Notes: generated from the letters alone by a model not told the origin. Numbered from the stretch's first letter, positions 7,999-17,396 are shown. The stretch: DNA of 64,000 bases from Halalkalicoccus sp. NIPERK01 (GCF_030287405.1 NZ_JASVVV010000001.1:788403-852402); one strand, 5' to 3'. Made by a program: numbers and translations.

Positions 7999-8438
7999 TC
8001 TTCGCGGTCCTCGCTCTCGTCCGTGTCGCTCTCCGCTTCCGCTTCGGCCTCGTCCTCGACGGTCTCGGCCTGTTCCGCGCCGTCGTCGCTCTCGACGTCG
8101 CCCTCCTCGGCGGTGACCTCTTCGGCGGTCTCCGCGTCGGCTTCGACCGTCGCCTCCTCCTCGGTGGCGGCGACCTCGGTGCCCGGTTCGCCGGCGGCGG
8201 CGGCCGTCGATTCGGCCCGTGCGCCGGCCTTCTCGGCGGCGCGGGCGCGTCCTTCCTTCTCGGCGCGTCCCGCAGCGGTCCACTCCAAATCGCGGGCCTC
8301 GCGCCCGAGGAAGTAGTTCTTCTCCGCCTTCGAGTCGACGAAGTGGAGCACGGTGCCGTCGGTCCGGACGAACATGATGCCCGTCCCGGGTTCGATCTCC
8401 TCGCCGCTGTAGTCGCAGGTGCGTGTCTCGACCATCAT
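7995..8438 (-). CDS. rpl24e: 50S ribosomal protein L24e with acidic C-terminal extension
   Basis: The first ~60 residues are L24e ([17 protein letters not shown], then [21 protein letters not shown]). Many L24e proteins have a four-cysteine zinc ribbon. Here only the first cysteine remains, the others being Ser, Val and Ala, so the zinc site is lost, as I recall also for some other haloarchaea. Residues ~65-147 are a low-complexity Glu/Ala/Asp tail not found in most archaeal L24e. Two ATG codons are in tandem (8438 and 8435). The second gives the MVETRT start seen in relatives, the first an ATGA overlap with rps28e. Confidence 0.93.
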   Translation of the reverse strand: MMVETRTCDYSGEEIEPGTGIMFVRTDGTVLHFVDSKAEKNYFLGREARDLEWTAAGRAEKEGRARAAEKAGARAESTAAAAGEPGTEVAATEEEATVEADAETAEEVTAEEGDVESDDGAEQAETVEDEAEAEAESDTDESEDREE

Positions 8439-8659
8439 TGACCCCCGATGGAGTCGGCCTCCCGGGCGGTCTCGCGGAGCTGAAGGATGTCACCCTCGCG
8501 GACCGGGCCCAGGACGTTTCGCGTGATGATGCGTCCCTGGTTCTCGCCCTCGCGGATGCGGCACTTGACCTGCATGGCCTCGCCGTGCATCCCCGTTTTG
8601 CCGACGATCTCGATGACCTCGGCGGACGTGGATCCGTCGGTCGCTTCTTCTGTACTCAT
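8435..8659 (-). CDS. rps28e: 30S ribosomal protein S28e
   Basis: A 74-residue S28e protein of the small subunit with an OB-like fold. The diagnostic segments are [21 protein letters not shown] and the C-terminal [20 protein letters not shown]. It starts 11 bases after rpl7ae, and its stop overlaps the start of rpl24e, so the genes are co-translated. The first ~12 residues are an acidic extension typical of halophiles. Confidence 0.96.
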   Translation of the reverse strand: MSTEEATDGSTSAEVIEIVGKTGMHGEAMQVKCRIREGENQGRIITRNVLGPVREGDILQLRETAREADSIGGQ

Positions 8660-8670
8660 CCTCTGTCACC

Positions 8671-9033
8671 TCAGCGGAGGTCCTCGACCTTCTTCCCGAT
8701 GTCCTCGACGTCGCTCTCGGCCTCGCCGGCGTCGACGATTGCGGCGGCCGCCGATCCGACCTCCAGACCTGCGGCATGGCCGACGTCGTCCTGCGTCTCG
8801 ACGAAGACGAAGGGGATGCCCTTCTCGTCGGCGAGTTCGGGCAGGTGCAGCACGATCTCCTCGGGCTGGACATCCTCGGCGATGACGACGAGCGAGGCGT
8901 TGCCCCGCTCGATGGCTTTGGTCGTTTCGTTCGTTCCCTTCTTCACCGAACCGGTGTCTCGGGCGACCTCGAGGGCCTCTAGGGCGTCCTCCTGGAGGTC
9001 GGCCGGGACGTCGAAGTTGACGTATACTGGCAT
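8671..9033 (-). CDS. rpl7ae: 50S ribosomal protein L7Ae
   Basis: A 120-residue L7Ae protein. It binds kink-turns in 23S rRNA and in archaeal box C/D and H/ACA guide RNAs and RNase P. The conserved RNA-binding region reads [27 protein letters not shown], followed by [17 protein letters not shown] chose the ATG at 9033 because relatives begin MPVYVNFD and GGAGGAG lies about seven bases upstream. An upstream in-frame start (9051) would run through that Shine-Dalgarno. It is first in the operon. Confidence 0.96.
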   Translation of the reverse strand: MPVYVNFDVPADLQEDALEALEVARDTGSVKKGTNETTKAIERGNASLVVIAEDVQPEEIVLHLPELADEKGIPFVFVETQDDVGHAAGLEVGSAAAAIVDAGEAESDVEDIGKKVEDLR

Positions 9034-9150
9034 TGTGATCTCCTCCTGCACGCGGGCTCTCGCTCCCCTGCCTGCATAGATCCTAAACGGCTAGGAGCGT
9101 CATGACCCCGCGCAGGCTGTAGACTGGAGTAGCGCACCACCCCATAAAAG
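9034..9150 (-). promoter_or_regulatory. rpl7ae operon promoter and structured leader
   Basis: On the - strand a TATA-like CTTTTATGGG lies at 9150-9141, which puts transcription start near 9120 and leaves a leader of about 85-90 bases before the ATG. That is long for a genome of mostly leaderless genes. The leader carries GCCTGC at 9117-9112 pairing with GCAGGC at 9075-9070, enclosing a smaller TCCTA/TAGGA stem (9096-9092 with 9085-9081), and ends in a GGAGGAG ribosome-binding site. The rest of the gap up to the MFS gene (9151-9388) holds no gene that I can support. Confidence 0.55.
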
Positions 9151-9388
9151 CGTGTTCAAACGATAGAGGGCGTGTGAGCCGGACGCACGGGGTTACGTGT
9201 ATCCAATACGTTGGTGAAATCAATTATCCCGGCCGATCCGGGGATCCTGACGGGATCGGACCCGCCGCGCGACCGCCCGCGTGAACCGCCGAACTCGCCG
9301 CGAACCGACCGTTTTAGTGGTCCAGTAGCGAACCAGGCGCATCGTCCTCGATTCGATCCGCGCCGTCACCGCCGTCACCCGACCCCGC

Positions 9389-10618
9389 GTGGTCGGCTCG
9401 ATCAGCCTCGCCCACGGCGCGAACGAGTTCTTCTCGGTCGCGCTCCCGCCGATCATCCCCCTGTTGGTGAGCGATCTCGGCATCAGCTACGCGCAGGCGG
9501 GCTTCCTGCTCACGGTCTTCTTCGTCATGTACTCGATCTTCCAGCTTCCCGCGGGCGTACTCGCGGACCGCCTCGGGAAGAAACGCCTGCTCGTCGCCGG
9601 CCTCGGGGGGATGGCCGGCGCGGTCGCGCTCGCGGCCACCGCGGGCGGTTACGAGACCCTGCTCGTCGCACAGGCCGTCGCCGGGATCAGCGGCAGTACG
9701 TTCCACCCGACGGGGATGTCGCTCATCAGCGACGTCGAGACGTCGAGCACGGAGGGAAAGGCGATGGGCGTCTTCGGCTTCGGCGGGATGGTCGGCACGA
9801 TGGCCTCGCCGGTCCTGATCGGCGGCCTCGCGGCGCTGTTCGGCTGGCGGGTCGCGCTCGGAGCGGCCGCGGCCCTCGGACTCGTCGTCACCCTCGCGTT
9901 CGTCCCGCTGTTCGACGAGTCCGAAACGGAGTCGAAACCCGAATCCGACGACGCTACCCGTCCGCGTTCGGACGGTGGTCGCTCGTTCTCGCCGCGCGCT
10001 CCGCTTCGATCGGCGGTGGAGGCCGTGGACGTCCCCGTTACGCGAGGGATCGCCGTCCTGTTCTGCGTGACCGTCCTGATCTCGCTGCAGAGCCGGGCGA
10101 TCCAGACGTTCACGACCACCTACATCGCTGCCGGGACCGGTGGTTCGACCTCCGTCGGAAACCTCGGCTTCTTCGCCCTGCTCGCGGGCGGGAGCCTCTC
10201 GTCGCTGTGGGCCGGCAGCCTCTCGGACCGGTTCGACCGGGGCTCGCTCGGCGTCGTCGCCGCGCTCTCGACCACGCTGCTCGTCGGCGCGACGCTGTTC
10301 GTCACACGCCTCCCGGGCGATGTCCCGGCGGAACTCCTCTTCGCCTTCCTCGCGGTCTGGTTTTTCGTCATCGGCGCGGTGATGTACGCCTGCGTTCCCG
10401 TGAAGAACGCCCTCATCTCCGAGCAGGCCGAACGCGAGTTCAGCGGCAGCCTCTTCGGGGTGATCCAGACCGCGAGCGCGATCGGTAGCGCCTCCGGGCC
10501 GGCCGTCTTCGGCGTGCTCGCGACCGAGTGGGGGGTCGTCGCCGCCTACCCCGCCATCGCCGTCGTGAGCCTCTCCCTCGCGGGGCTGTTTTTCGTCCTC
10601 TCGCGGATCACGAACTGA
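9389..10618 (+). CDS. major facilitator superfamily transporter
   Basis: A 409-residue, 12-segment MFS permease. The conserved loop between segments 2 and 3 is GVLADRLGKKRLLVAG, and its mirror in the second half is GSLSDRFDRG. A hydrophilic loop (ESETESKPESDD region) separates the halves, as is typical. The first recognisable helix starts with SLAHGANEFFSVALPP. The only canonical start in the open frame is the GTG at 9389. About 17 codons upstream of it, back to a TAG at 9326, also look coding (RIVLDSIRAVTAVT) but have no ATG, GTG or TTG. The substrate is unknown. It stands alone between the L7Ae operon and tmcA. Confidence 0.85.
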   Translation: MVGSISLAHGANEFFSVALPPIIPLLVSDLGISYAQAGFLLTVFFVMYSIFQLPAGVLADRLGKKRLLVAGLGGMAGAVALAATAGGYETLLVAQAVAGISGSTFHPTGMSLISDVETSSTEGKAMGVFGFGGMVGTMASPVLIGGLAALFGWRVALGAAAALGLVVTLAFVPLFDESETESKPESDDATRPRSDGGRSFSPRAPLRSAVEAVDVPVTRGIAVLFCVTVLISLQSRAIQTFTTTYIAAGTGGSTSVGNLGFFALLAGGSLSSLWAGSLSDRFDRGSLGVVAALSTTLLVGATLFVTRLPGDVPAELLFAFLAVWFFVIGAVMYACVPVKNALISEQAEREFSGSLFGVIQTASAIGSASGPAVFGVLATEWGVVAAYPAIAVVSLSLAGLFFVLSRITN

Positions 10619-10662
10619 GAGAACCGGAACAGAGTCGGTGTGCCCGTCCGGGGAACGTGGTC

Positions 10663-10770
10663 ATACTGTCGGTCATACGCGTGGATCCGAGACAGTCAGG
10701 ACGAGGAGGAACCGGGCTATTGTCGGTCGAATCGTGCCACCGACGGCGATCGTCCCATGACCGACAGCAT
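10663..10770. mobile_element. 108-bp MITE-like element with 14-bp terminal inverted repeats (copy A)
   Basis: The element runs from ATACTGTCGGTCAT (10663-10676) to ATGACCGACAGCAT (10757-10770), a 14-bp terminal inverted repeat with one mismatch. It has no coding capacity. A second copy lies at 21466-21574 in opposite orientation. When aligned head to head, the inner 31 bases next to the right end agree at 22 positions, including GTCGAATC and GCCACCG, and GCGTGGAnCC is shared nearer the left end. No clear target duplication is visible. It sits in the gap between the MFS gene and tmcA. Confidence 0.6.
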
Positions 10771-10808
10771 CAGTAACCCTCTTAGGCGAACCCGGAGAAG
10801 GACCCGTG

Positions 10809-13028
10809 ATGGACATCCCGGCGGTCGCCACCGCCCTCCTCGCGGAGGCACGAGCCACGAACGAGCGCCGCCTGCTCGTCCTCTCGGGGGACCCCGATCG
10901 GGGGATCGACGCGCTCGGCGAGGCCCTCGATAGCCTGCCGGTCGCCGTCACCGACACCGTCCTCGTGAGCGACCGCGAGGTCCTCCCCTGCGAGCGGGTC
11001 GATCCGAAGCGAACCGCCGAACTGCTCGGGACCACCCGAGAGGTCGTCGTCTACGACGCTCACGACCGGTTCGAGCCGAACGCACTGGGACGGCTCACGG
11101 GCGTCGTCGACGGCGGCGGCCTGCTGGTCCTGCTCGTGCCCGATCTCGCTGGCTGGCCCGACCGGCGCGACGAGTTCGACGCGAGCCTCGCGGTCCCGCC
11201 GTTTGGGGAGGCCGACGTGACCGGACGGTTCCGCGAGCGCCTCGTCACGCTCCTCGGAGCCCACCCCGGAATCGCCATCGTGAACGTCGACAGCGGGGAC
11301 GTCGAGCGCGACGGGTTGACCCGTCCGGCCCCGCGTATCGAACGCGATCGGGTAGCGATCCCCGACACCCGGGCGTTCCCGCGGGCGGCCTACGAGGCCT
11401 GCCTGACGAGAGATCAGGTCGAGGCGCTCGCCGCGCTCGAATCCCTCCGCGAGGACGGGCGGGCGGTCGTGATCGAGGCCGATCGCGGCCGGGGAAAGTC
11501 GAGCGCGGCCGGGTTGGCCGCGGGCGCTCTCGCGGCCGACGGCGCGGACGTACTCGTGACCGCCCCCGACGCCCGCAACGCCGCCGAGGTGTTCTCGCGC
11601 GCGCGCGAGCTGCTCGGAGCGGAGCCCGAAACGGGCGAGTATCGCCTCGAAACCGCCGCGGGGGGGCGGGTGCGTTTCGCCCGCCCCGTGGAGGCGGCCG
11701 ACGCCGACCCGGACGTGCTGATCGTCGACGAGGCGGCCGCGCTTCCGGTGCGGGTGCTCGAACGCTGTCTCGAAACCGGTCGGGTGGCCTTCGTCACCAC
11801 GATCCACGGCTACGAGGGCGCGGGCCGCGGCTTTTCGATCAGGTTTCGCGACCGCCTCGACGAAAGCGGACACGAGGGCCGCTCGGTAACGATGGCCGAC
11901 CCCATTCGCTACGCCGCGGGCGACCCGGTCGAGGTGTGGGCGTTTCGCGCCCTGTTGCTCGATGCGCGTCCGCCCGTCGCCCAACTGGTCGCCGAGGCGA
12001 CCCCCGGGACGGTCGCCTATCGCCGTCTCTCGCGGTCGGCTCTCGCTTCCGACGAGGGACTCCTCCGGGAGACGTTCGGCCTGCTCGTCGCGGCCCACTA
12101 CCGGACCGAGCCGAACGACTTGGCGAGGCTCCTCGACGCGCCCAACCTTTCGGTGCGCGCGCTGACCCACGACGGCCACGTCGCGAGCGTCGCGCTCCTC
12201 GCCCGCGAGGGCGACCTTCCCGCCGACGTTCGGGAGGGCCTCTACGACGGTGGTCGGATCCGCGGGAACATGATACCCGACCTGTTGATGAGCCAGTTGC
12301 GCGACGAGCGCGCGGGCGGGCCGGTGGGCTGGCGGGTGTTGCGGATCGCCACTCACCACGCCGTTCGCTCGCGCGGCCTCGGATCGCGCCTGCTCTCGGA
12401 GGTGCGCGAGGAGTTCTCCCGGAGCGCGGACTGGCTCGGCGTCGGCTACGGCGCGACGCCCGAACTCCTCTCCTTCTGGTCGGAAAACGGCTTTTCGACC
12501 GTCCACCTCTCGACAACCAGGAACGACGCCAGCGGCGAGTACTCGGCGGTCATGCTCTCGCCGACGAGCGATGTGGGGCGCGAACTGCACGACCGACACG
12601 CCGCGTGGTTCGCCGACCGGATCGAGGGGGTGCTCTCGGATCCCCTCGACGACGCCGATCCGGACGTGGTCCGTGCTGCCCTGGGGTCGGTCGAGGCCGC
12701 CGTCGACCCCGGCCTCTCCGAGCGCGACTGGATCCACGTCGCTGGCGCGGCCTACGGCCCCGGAACCTTCGACGTCTCGCCGGGGAGCTTTCGTCCGCTC
12801 GCCGTCTCGCACCTGATCGACGGCGAGGCGCCGCTCACCGACCGAGGGGAGCGCCTGCTCGTCCGGAAGGTCCTGCAGGGCCGTCCGTGGGACGGGGTCG
12901 CCGAGGAGTTGGGGTTCGTCTCGACGCGGATGTGTATGCGGGCTCTTGGCGAGAGCTTCAAGCCGCTGGTCGACGAGTACGGGTCAGAGGCGGCGCTCGA
13001 AGAGAGGCGCCGCTACGCCGATGAGTGA
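10809..13028 (+). CDS. tmcA: tRNA(Met) cytidine acetyltransferase TmcA
   Basis: A 739-residue RNA acetyltransferase of the TmcA/NAT10 family, which makes N4-acetylcytidine using acetyl-CoA and ATP. In order: an N-terminal DUF1726-like domain, the RNA-helicase-like ATPase with Walker A GRGKSS (227-232) and Walker B DEAAALP (307-313), the GNAT domain (THHAVRSRGLGSRLLSE, ~515-530), and the C-terminal tRNA-binding region. In some archaea the family acetylates many sites including rRNA. I chose the ATG at 10809 over the adjacent GTG at 10806. The last codons overlap the small gene at 13021 by eight bases. Confidence 0.95.
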   Translation: MDIPAVATALLAEARATNERRLLVLSGDPDRGIDALGEALDSLPVAVTDTVLVSDREVLPCERVDPKRTAELLGTTREVVVYDAHDRFEPNALGRLTGVVDGGGLLVLLVPDLAGWPDRRDEFDASLAVPPFGEADVTGRFRERLVTLLGAHPGIAIVNVDSGDVERDGLTRPAPRIERDRVAIPDTRAFPRAAYEACLTRDQVEALAALESLREDGRAVVIEADRGRGKSSAAGLAAGALAADGADVLVTAPDARNAAEVFSRARELLGAEPETGEYRLETAAGGRVRFARPVEAADADPDVLIVDEAAALPVRVLERCLETGRVAFVTTIHGYEGAGRGFSIRFRDRLDESGHEGRSVTMADPIRYAAGDPVEVWAFRALLLDARPPVAQLVAEATPGTVAYRRLSRSALASDEGLLRETFGLLVAAHYRTEPNDLARLLDAPNLSVRALTHDGHVASVALLAREGDLPADVREGLYDGGRIRGNMIPDLLMSQLRDERAGGPVGWRVLRIATHHAVRSRGLGSRLLSEVREEFSRSADWLGVGYGATPELLSFWSENGFSTVHLSTTRNDASGEYSAVMLSPTSDVGRELHDRHAAWFADRIEGVLSDPLDDADPDVVRAALGSVEAAVDPGLSERDWIHVAGAAYGPGTFDVSPGSFRPLAVSHLIDGEAPLTDRGERLLVRKVLQGRPWDGVAEELGFVSTRMCMRALGESFKPLVDEYGSEAALEERRRYADE

Positions 13029-13188
13029 CACTGAGACCTGCGCCGAGGACGACTGTGACCGCGCCGCGGCCGTCCGCCTGCACATCCCGTGGAAGGAAAA
13101 CAGGAACGTCTGCACTGCCCACGCTCGCACGCTCGCCCAGCAAGCGGGCGTCGTCGCCGAACCACTCGACGACGCCGACTGGGAGTAG
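13021..13188 (+). CDS. small putative zinc-finger protein downstream of TmcA
   Basis: A 55-residue protein with potential metal ligands C-x4-C near residues 7-12 (TCAEDDCD) and C-x2-H near 34-37 (NVCTAHA), plus basic residues between them. This fits a treble-clef or ribbon-like micro-domain, but I recognise no named family. Its start overlaps the end of tmcA by eight bases, so it is translated with TmcA and could be an RNA-binding partner. It converges on gltX, whose stop is at 13190. Confidence 0.7.
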   Translation: MSDTETCAEDDCDRAAAVRLHIPWKENRNVCTAHARTLAQQAGVVAEPLDDADWE

Positions 13189-13189
13189 G

Positions 13190-14908
13190 CTACGGGTGGG
13201 CGAAGTAGGCCACCGACTCGACATCGCTGTGGCGGTCAACCCGCGCGAAGCCGATCCGTTCGAACTGCACCATCTCATCCACTTCCGTGTCGGCGAACTC
13301 GGGTTCGGCCCGTCCCTCGACGTCCCCGTCCATCGTCCGCAGGCGCACGGGGACGCTCCCCTCCTCGGGCACCCAGTGGATCACGTCGACGCCCTCCTCC
13401 CGCACGGCGTCGATGTCGTCGCCGGTAAATTCGAACTCCTCGCCCGAATAGCGCACGCAACCGAGCCCCTTGAGCCAGACGCGCTCGCCCTCGTTCGGAA
13501 GATCGGCGGGTTCGACGAGGGCGGCGTCCCCGACTGGAATCTCGCGGGTGCCACGCTCCTCGTGGTCGGGATGTCGGGGCGGTTCGGCCACGTCGGGCCC
13601 TTCGCCCGAGAGTGCGACCCGCTCGCCCTCCCGGACGAGGAAGTACCTATCGGAGGCGTCGTCGATCCGTTCCCTGTTTTTGGCGTAGACGGTACTCATC
13701 GCCAGATCCACATCGGTGGTCGACGTACCGAGTTCGATCATCGCCTCCGTGAGCGCCTCGCCGCGGATCCCACGGCGACGGACGCTCGCGATCGTCGGGG
13801 CGCGCGGGTCGTCCCAGCCCTCTAGCTCGCCCGTCTCGATCAGTTCCTTGATCCGCGAGGTGCTCATCTTCACGTCGTAGGCGTCGATCTGGACGTGGCC
13901 CCAGTGGATCACCTCGGGGTACTCCCAGCCGAAGTAGTCGTAGAGGAAGCGCTGGCGCTTCGCGGAGTCCTGCAGGTCGATCCCCCGAACGATGTGGGTG
14001 ATCCCCGTGAGGTGGTCGTCGATCCCCGATTGGAAGTCGAGCATCGGCCAGCATCGGTACTCGGCGGCCTCCTCGCGGGGGTGCGGGCGGTCGACCATCC
14101 GGAAGGCGACCCAGTCGCGCAGGGCGGGGTTCTTGTGGGTGATGTCGGTGCGAACTCTGAGGACGATCTCGCCGGCGTCGTACTCGCCGTCGACCATCGC
14201 CTCGAACTCCTCTCGGGTCTCCTCTACACTCCTCTCGCGGTGCGGGCAGGCCTTCCCCGAGTTCTTCAACTGGGAGAACGTCTCTCCGGGACACGTACAG
14301 GTGTAGGCGCCGCCGCGGTCGATCAGATCTCTCGCGTGCTCGTAGTAGGTCTCGACGCGATCGGAGGCGCGGATGACCTCGTCGGCCTCGAACCCGAGAT
14401 ATTCGATGGCGTCGAGGATCGCGTCGTAGGCCTCGAGGTCGGGCCGCTTCGTCTCGGGGTCGGTGTCGTCGAACCGACACAGCATCGACCCGCCGTAGCG
14501 CTCCTTGTAGGTGGCGATCACGGCGGGCATCCGGGCGTGGCCCAGGTGCCACGGCCCGTTCGGGTTCGGGGCACACCGCATCCGGATCTCGTCGTAGGCC
14601 TCGGCGTTCGGTAGATCCGGCAGGACGTGCTCGTCGTCCTCCTCGTCGGCCTCCAACTCATCGAGCAGTTCGGGCGCGAGGTCGGCCAGTCGCTCGCGGC
14701 GCTCCTCGGGCGTGAGGTCGTTGACCCGCGCGGCGACCGGGGCGGCGATCCCGGGGACCTCGTCGCCGTGCGGTCGGAAGTCGGGGTTCTCGCCCATCAG
14801 CGGGCCCATGATCGCGCCCACGTCGGCCTCGCCCCCGTGCTTGACGGCGTTCATCAGCGCGTGCTTCTCGGCCTCCCGTTCGATCCGTTCTCGGAGCTCC
14901 TGATCCAT
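13190..14908 (-). CDS. gltX: glutamyl-tRNA synthetase
   Basis: A 572-residue archaeal class I glutamyl-tRNA synthetase, which would charge tRNA-Glu and, in archaea, also tRNA-Gln for later amidation. The HIGH signature is PWHLGHAR (119-126) and the KMSKS signature is KMSTS (347-351). A cysteine cluster (TCTC at 203-206 and C221) marks a zinc-binding insertion in the acceptor-binding domain. The C-terminal half has the beta-barrel anticodon-binding domains of the archaeal/eukaryotic type (GGTG-less). The N-terminal ~100 residues form the archaeal-specific helical extension. It is the last gene of the mvk-ipk-rnj-idsA-gltX run. Confidence 0.96.
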   Translation of the reverse strand: MDQELRERIEREAEKHALMNAVKHGGEADVGAIMGPLMGENPDFRPHGDEVPGIAAPVAARVNDLTPEERRERLADLAPELLDELEADEEDDEHVLPDLPNAEAYDEIRMRCAPNPNGPWHLGHARMPAVIATYKERYGGSMLCRFDDTDPETKRPDLEAYDAILDAIEYLGFEADEVIRASDRVETYYEHARDLIDRGGAYTCTCPGETFSQLKNSGKACPHRERSVEETREEFEAMVDGEYDAGEIVLRVRTDITHKNPALRDWVAFRMVDRPHPREEAAEYRCWPMLDFQSGIDDHLTGITHIVRGIDLQDSAKRQRFLYDYFGWEYPEVIHWGHVQIDAYDVKMSTSRIKELIETGELEGWDDPRAPTIASVRRRGIRGEALTEAMIELGTSTTDVDLAMSTVYAKNRERIDDASDRYFLVREGERVALSGEGPDVAEPPRHPDHEERGTREIPVGDAALVEPADLPNEGERVWLKGLGCVRYSGEEFEFTGDDIDAVREEGVDVIHWVPEEGSVPVRLRTMDGDVEGRAEPEFADTEVDEMVQFERIGFARVDRHSDVESVAYFAHP

Positions 14909-14955
14909 TACCGGCCGGTTCGCGCGACCGGGTGAAAAGGAAACTGATCGCCGCC

Positions 14956-16050
14956 CTAGTAGCCGCGCTCGATCAGGTAGTCCGCGACCGCTTCGAGTTG
15001 GTCCCGGGCCTCGTTCTCGGGCAGCACCCCGAGTTCGTCTTTCCCCTCGCGGACGAGCGACTCCGCCGCCTCGCGGGCGTACGCGATGCTGCCCACGGAT
15101 TCGAGCCGCGAGACCGCCGCGTCTATCTCCGCCTCCGAGACCGCCTCGGGGTCGGTCGCGTCGACAAGCGCGTCGGGATCGACCCCCTGCTCGCGGGCGT
15201 GGAGCGTGATCAGCGTCCGCTTGCCCTCGACGAGGTCGCTGCCGCGCTGCTTGCCGAGCACGTCGCTCGGCACCGTCAGGTCGAGCACGTCGTCCTGGAT
15301 CTGGAACGCCTTGCCGATGTCGATCCCGTAGCGGTAGACCGCCTCGATCGTTCGGTCGTCGGCCCCCAACAGGGTCGCGGGGACGCTCGCCGCGGCCCCG
15401 TAGAGCACCGCCGTCTTGAGTTCGACCATCTCCAGGTACTCCGCCTCGCCCACGTCGTCACGGTGCTCGAACTCGACGTCGAACGACTGCCCCTCGCAGA
15501 TCCGCGTGCAGGTGCGCGCGAGCGTCCGAAGCGCCTCCAATCCCCGATCGGGTCGTGCCCCGCTTTCGAGCATGATCTCGAACGCCTTCGAGTAGAGCGT
15601 GTCCCCGGCGAGGATCGCGGTTTCGAGGTCGTACTCGCGGTGGACCGCCGGGACGCCACGGCGGAGGTCGTCGTCGTCCATGATGTCGTCGTGGATCAGC
15701 GTGAACGACTGGATGGTCTCGATCGCCACCGCCGCGCGCATCACGTCGATCGTCGCGGGCGCTCGGCGCGTTCCGTCCGCGTCGTTCGCGGAACCACGTC
15801 CGGCGTTCGCGTCAAGCGTCGGGAACTCGCGGTAGTCCGTCGAGAGGGGTTCGACGTCACAGAGCGCCTCGGCGGTCAACAGGAGGACGGCCGGTCGGAG
15901 CCGCTTTCCCCCCGCGTCCAGCAGGTAGCGAGACGCCTCGTAGAGCCGTTCGGGACGGGCGATCGGCAGTTCGGCCTCGATCGCCCGGTTGACCCGCTCG
16001 CGGCGTTCCGCCACCGCTTCCGTCACCGACCGTGCCTCGGGGTGGGTCAT
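14956..16050 (-). CDS. idsA: polyprenyl diphosphate synthase (geranylgeranyl/farnesylgeranyl type)
   Basis: A 364-residue trans-isoprenyl diphosphate synthase, which condenses isopentenyl diphosphate with allylic diphosphates to supply archaeal membrane lipid chains. The first aspartate-rich motif is HDDIMDDDDLRR (~105) and the second is QIQDDVLDL (~245). An acidic linker (DANAGRGSANDADG, ~75-90) interrupts the fold and is unusual. I chose the ATG at 16050, which shares one base with the RNase J stop (TGATG). The preceding GTG at 16053 is possible. Chain length (C20 or C25) is not decidable by eye. Confidence 0.93.
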   Translation of the reverse strand: MTHPEARSVTEAVAERRERVNRAIEAELPIARPERLYEASRYLLDAGGKRLRPAVLLLTAEALCDVEPLSTDYREFPTLDANAGRGSANDADGTRRAPATIDVMRAAVAIETIQSFTLIHDDIMDDDDLRRGVPAVHREYDLETAILAGDTLYSKAFEIMLESGARPDRGLEALRTLARTCTRICEGQSFDVEFEHRDDVGEAEYLEMVELKTAVLYGAAASVPATLLGADDRTIEAVYRYGIDIGKAFQIQDDVLDLTVPSDVLGKQRGSDLVEGKRTLITLHAREQGVDPDALVDATDPEAVSEAEIDAAVSRLESVGSIAYAREAAESLVREGKDELGVLPENEARDQLEAVADYLIERGY

Positions 16051-17396
16051 CACTCGACCAACTGCACGACGTTGCCGTTGTGCGTGACGTGGAGGTCACG
16101 TCCGAGCTCGTAGCCCTGGTTCTGGGCGAGGTTGACGTAGCCCGAGTAGCCCTTCATGTTCTGGTGGGCCGGGATGACGTTCTGGGGCTGGAGCGCGTCG
16201 AGCATCGCGTAGTGGCCCTCCTGACAGAGGTGACCCGAGACGTGGATCTCGTCGTAGATTCTCGCGCCCTGCATCTGCAGCAGGTTCTCGGACTGGTAGC
16301 GCTGGCCCTCGTTCGTCGGCTCGGGGATGACGCGCGCCGAGAACAGCACCTTGTCGCCGTCGTCGAGCTGGTAGGGCGTCTCGCCCCGGCCCATCCGGGT
16401 GAGCATCGCGCGTGGCTCGCCTTGATGGCCCGTCACGATGGGCAGGAAGTTCTCCTTGCCCTCGTTCATGATGCGCTTGAACGTCCGGTCGACGGATTTC
16501 CGGTGGCCGAACATCCCCACTTCCTCGGGGAAGTCGACGAAGCCGAGCCGTTCTGCGGTGCCCGAGTATTTCTCCATCGACCGGCCGAGCAGGATCGGGG
16601 TGCGGTCGATCTCCCGGGCGAACTCGACGAGCGACTTGACGCGGGCGATGTGGCTCGAGAACGTCGTCGCGACGATCCCGCCGTCGTAGTCCTCGATGCT
16701 CGTCATGACGTCCTGCAGGTGCCGTCGGGCGACCGACTCGCTGGGCGTGCGCCCCTTCTTGTTCGCGTTGGTACAGTCCTCGATGTAACAGAGGACGCCC
16801 TCGCCCTCGCGGCCGATCTCGCGGAAGCGCTCCATGTCGATGGGGTCCTCGATCACGGGCGTGTGGTCCATGCGCTTGTCGAGCCCGTAGACGATCGCTC
16901 CCTCGGGCGTGTGGAGCACGGGGTTGATCGCGTCGATGATCGAGTGGGTGACGTGGACGAACTCGAGTTCGAGCCCGTTGCCGATCTCCATCGTCTCGCC
17001 GCCTTCCATCGTCTGGAGGTCGTTCTCGACCATGAACTTGTTCTCGTCCTCGATCTCCTGTTTGACGAGTTCGATCGTGAACGGCGTCGCGACGATCGGG
17101 GCGTTGTACCGGTGTGCGAGCTTCGAGAGCGCTCCGATGTGATCGAGGTGGCCGTGGGTCGGGACGATCGCCTGAACGTCGCCCTCGATGTCGGACATCA
17201 CGCGATCGTCCGGGATCGCGCCCATGTCGATCAGGTCGAGGCTGTGCATCGTCTCGGTCTGTACGTTGTCGTGGATGAGGACCTTCGACAGGTTCAGCCC
17301 CATGTCGAAGATGACGACGTCGTCGCCAGCGCGGACGGCAGTCATCTGCCGCCCGACTTCCTCGTAGCCGCCGATCGTTGCGATTTCGATTTCCAT
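16050..17396 (-). CDS. rnj: ribonuclease J (aRNase J, beta-CASP)
   Basis: A 448-residue metallo-beta-lactamase/beta-CASP nuclease, the archaeal 5-to-3 exonuclease RNase J of mRNA and rRNA turnover. The metal motif HGHLDHIGA is at 81-89. The downstream beta-CASP motifs include [12 protein letters not shown] (motif A region), TGHQGEP (motif B) and [12 protein letters not shown] (motif C region). It lies between ipk and idsA, a conserved euryarchaeal position. Its start is separated from ipk by 212 bases. Confidence 0.95.
   Translation of the reverse strand: MEIEIATIGGYEEVGRQMTAVRAGDDVVIFDMGLNLSKVLIHDNVQTETMHSLDLIDMGAIPDDRVMSDIEGDVQAIVPTHGHLDHIGALSKLAHRYNAPIVATPFTIELVKQEIEDENKFMVENDLQTMEGGETMEIGNGLELEFVHVTHSIIDAINPVLHTPEGAIVYGLDKRMDHTPVIEDPIDMERFREIGREGEGVLCYIEDCTNANKKGRTPSESVARRHLQDVMTSIEDYDGGIVATTFSSHIARVKSLVEFAREIDRTPILLGRSMEKYSGTAERLGFVDFPEEVGMFGHRKSVDRTFKRIMNEGKENFLPIVTGHQGEPRAMLTRMGRGETPYQLDDGDKVLFSARVIPEPTNEGQRYQSENLLQMQGARIYDEIHVSGHLCQEGHYAMLDALQPQNVIPAHQNMKGYSGYVNLAQNQGYELGRDLHVTHNGNVVQLVE

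Noticed and set aside
10782-12812. 676-codon open frame opposite tmcA
   Set aside because: Same codon-bias artefact. TmcA motifs on the + strand are unambiguous.
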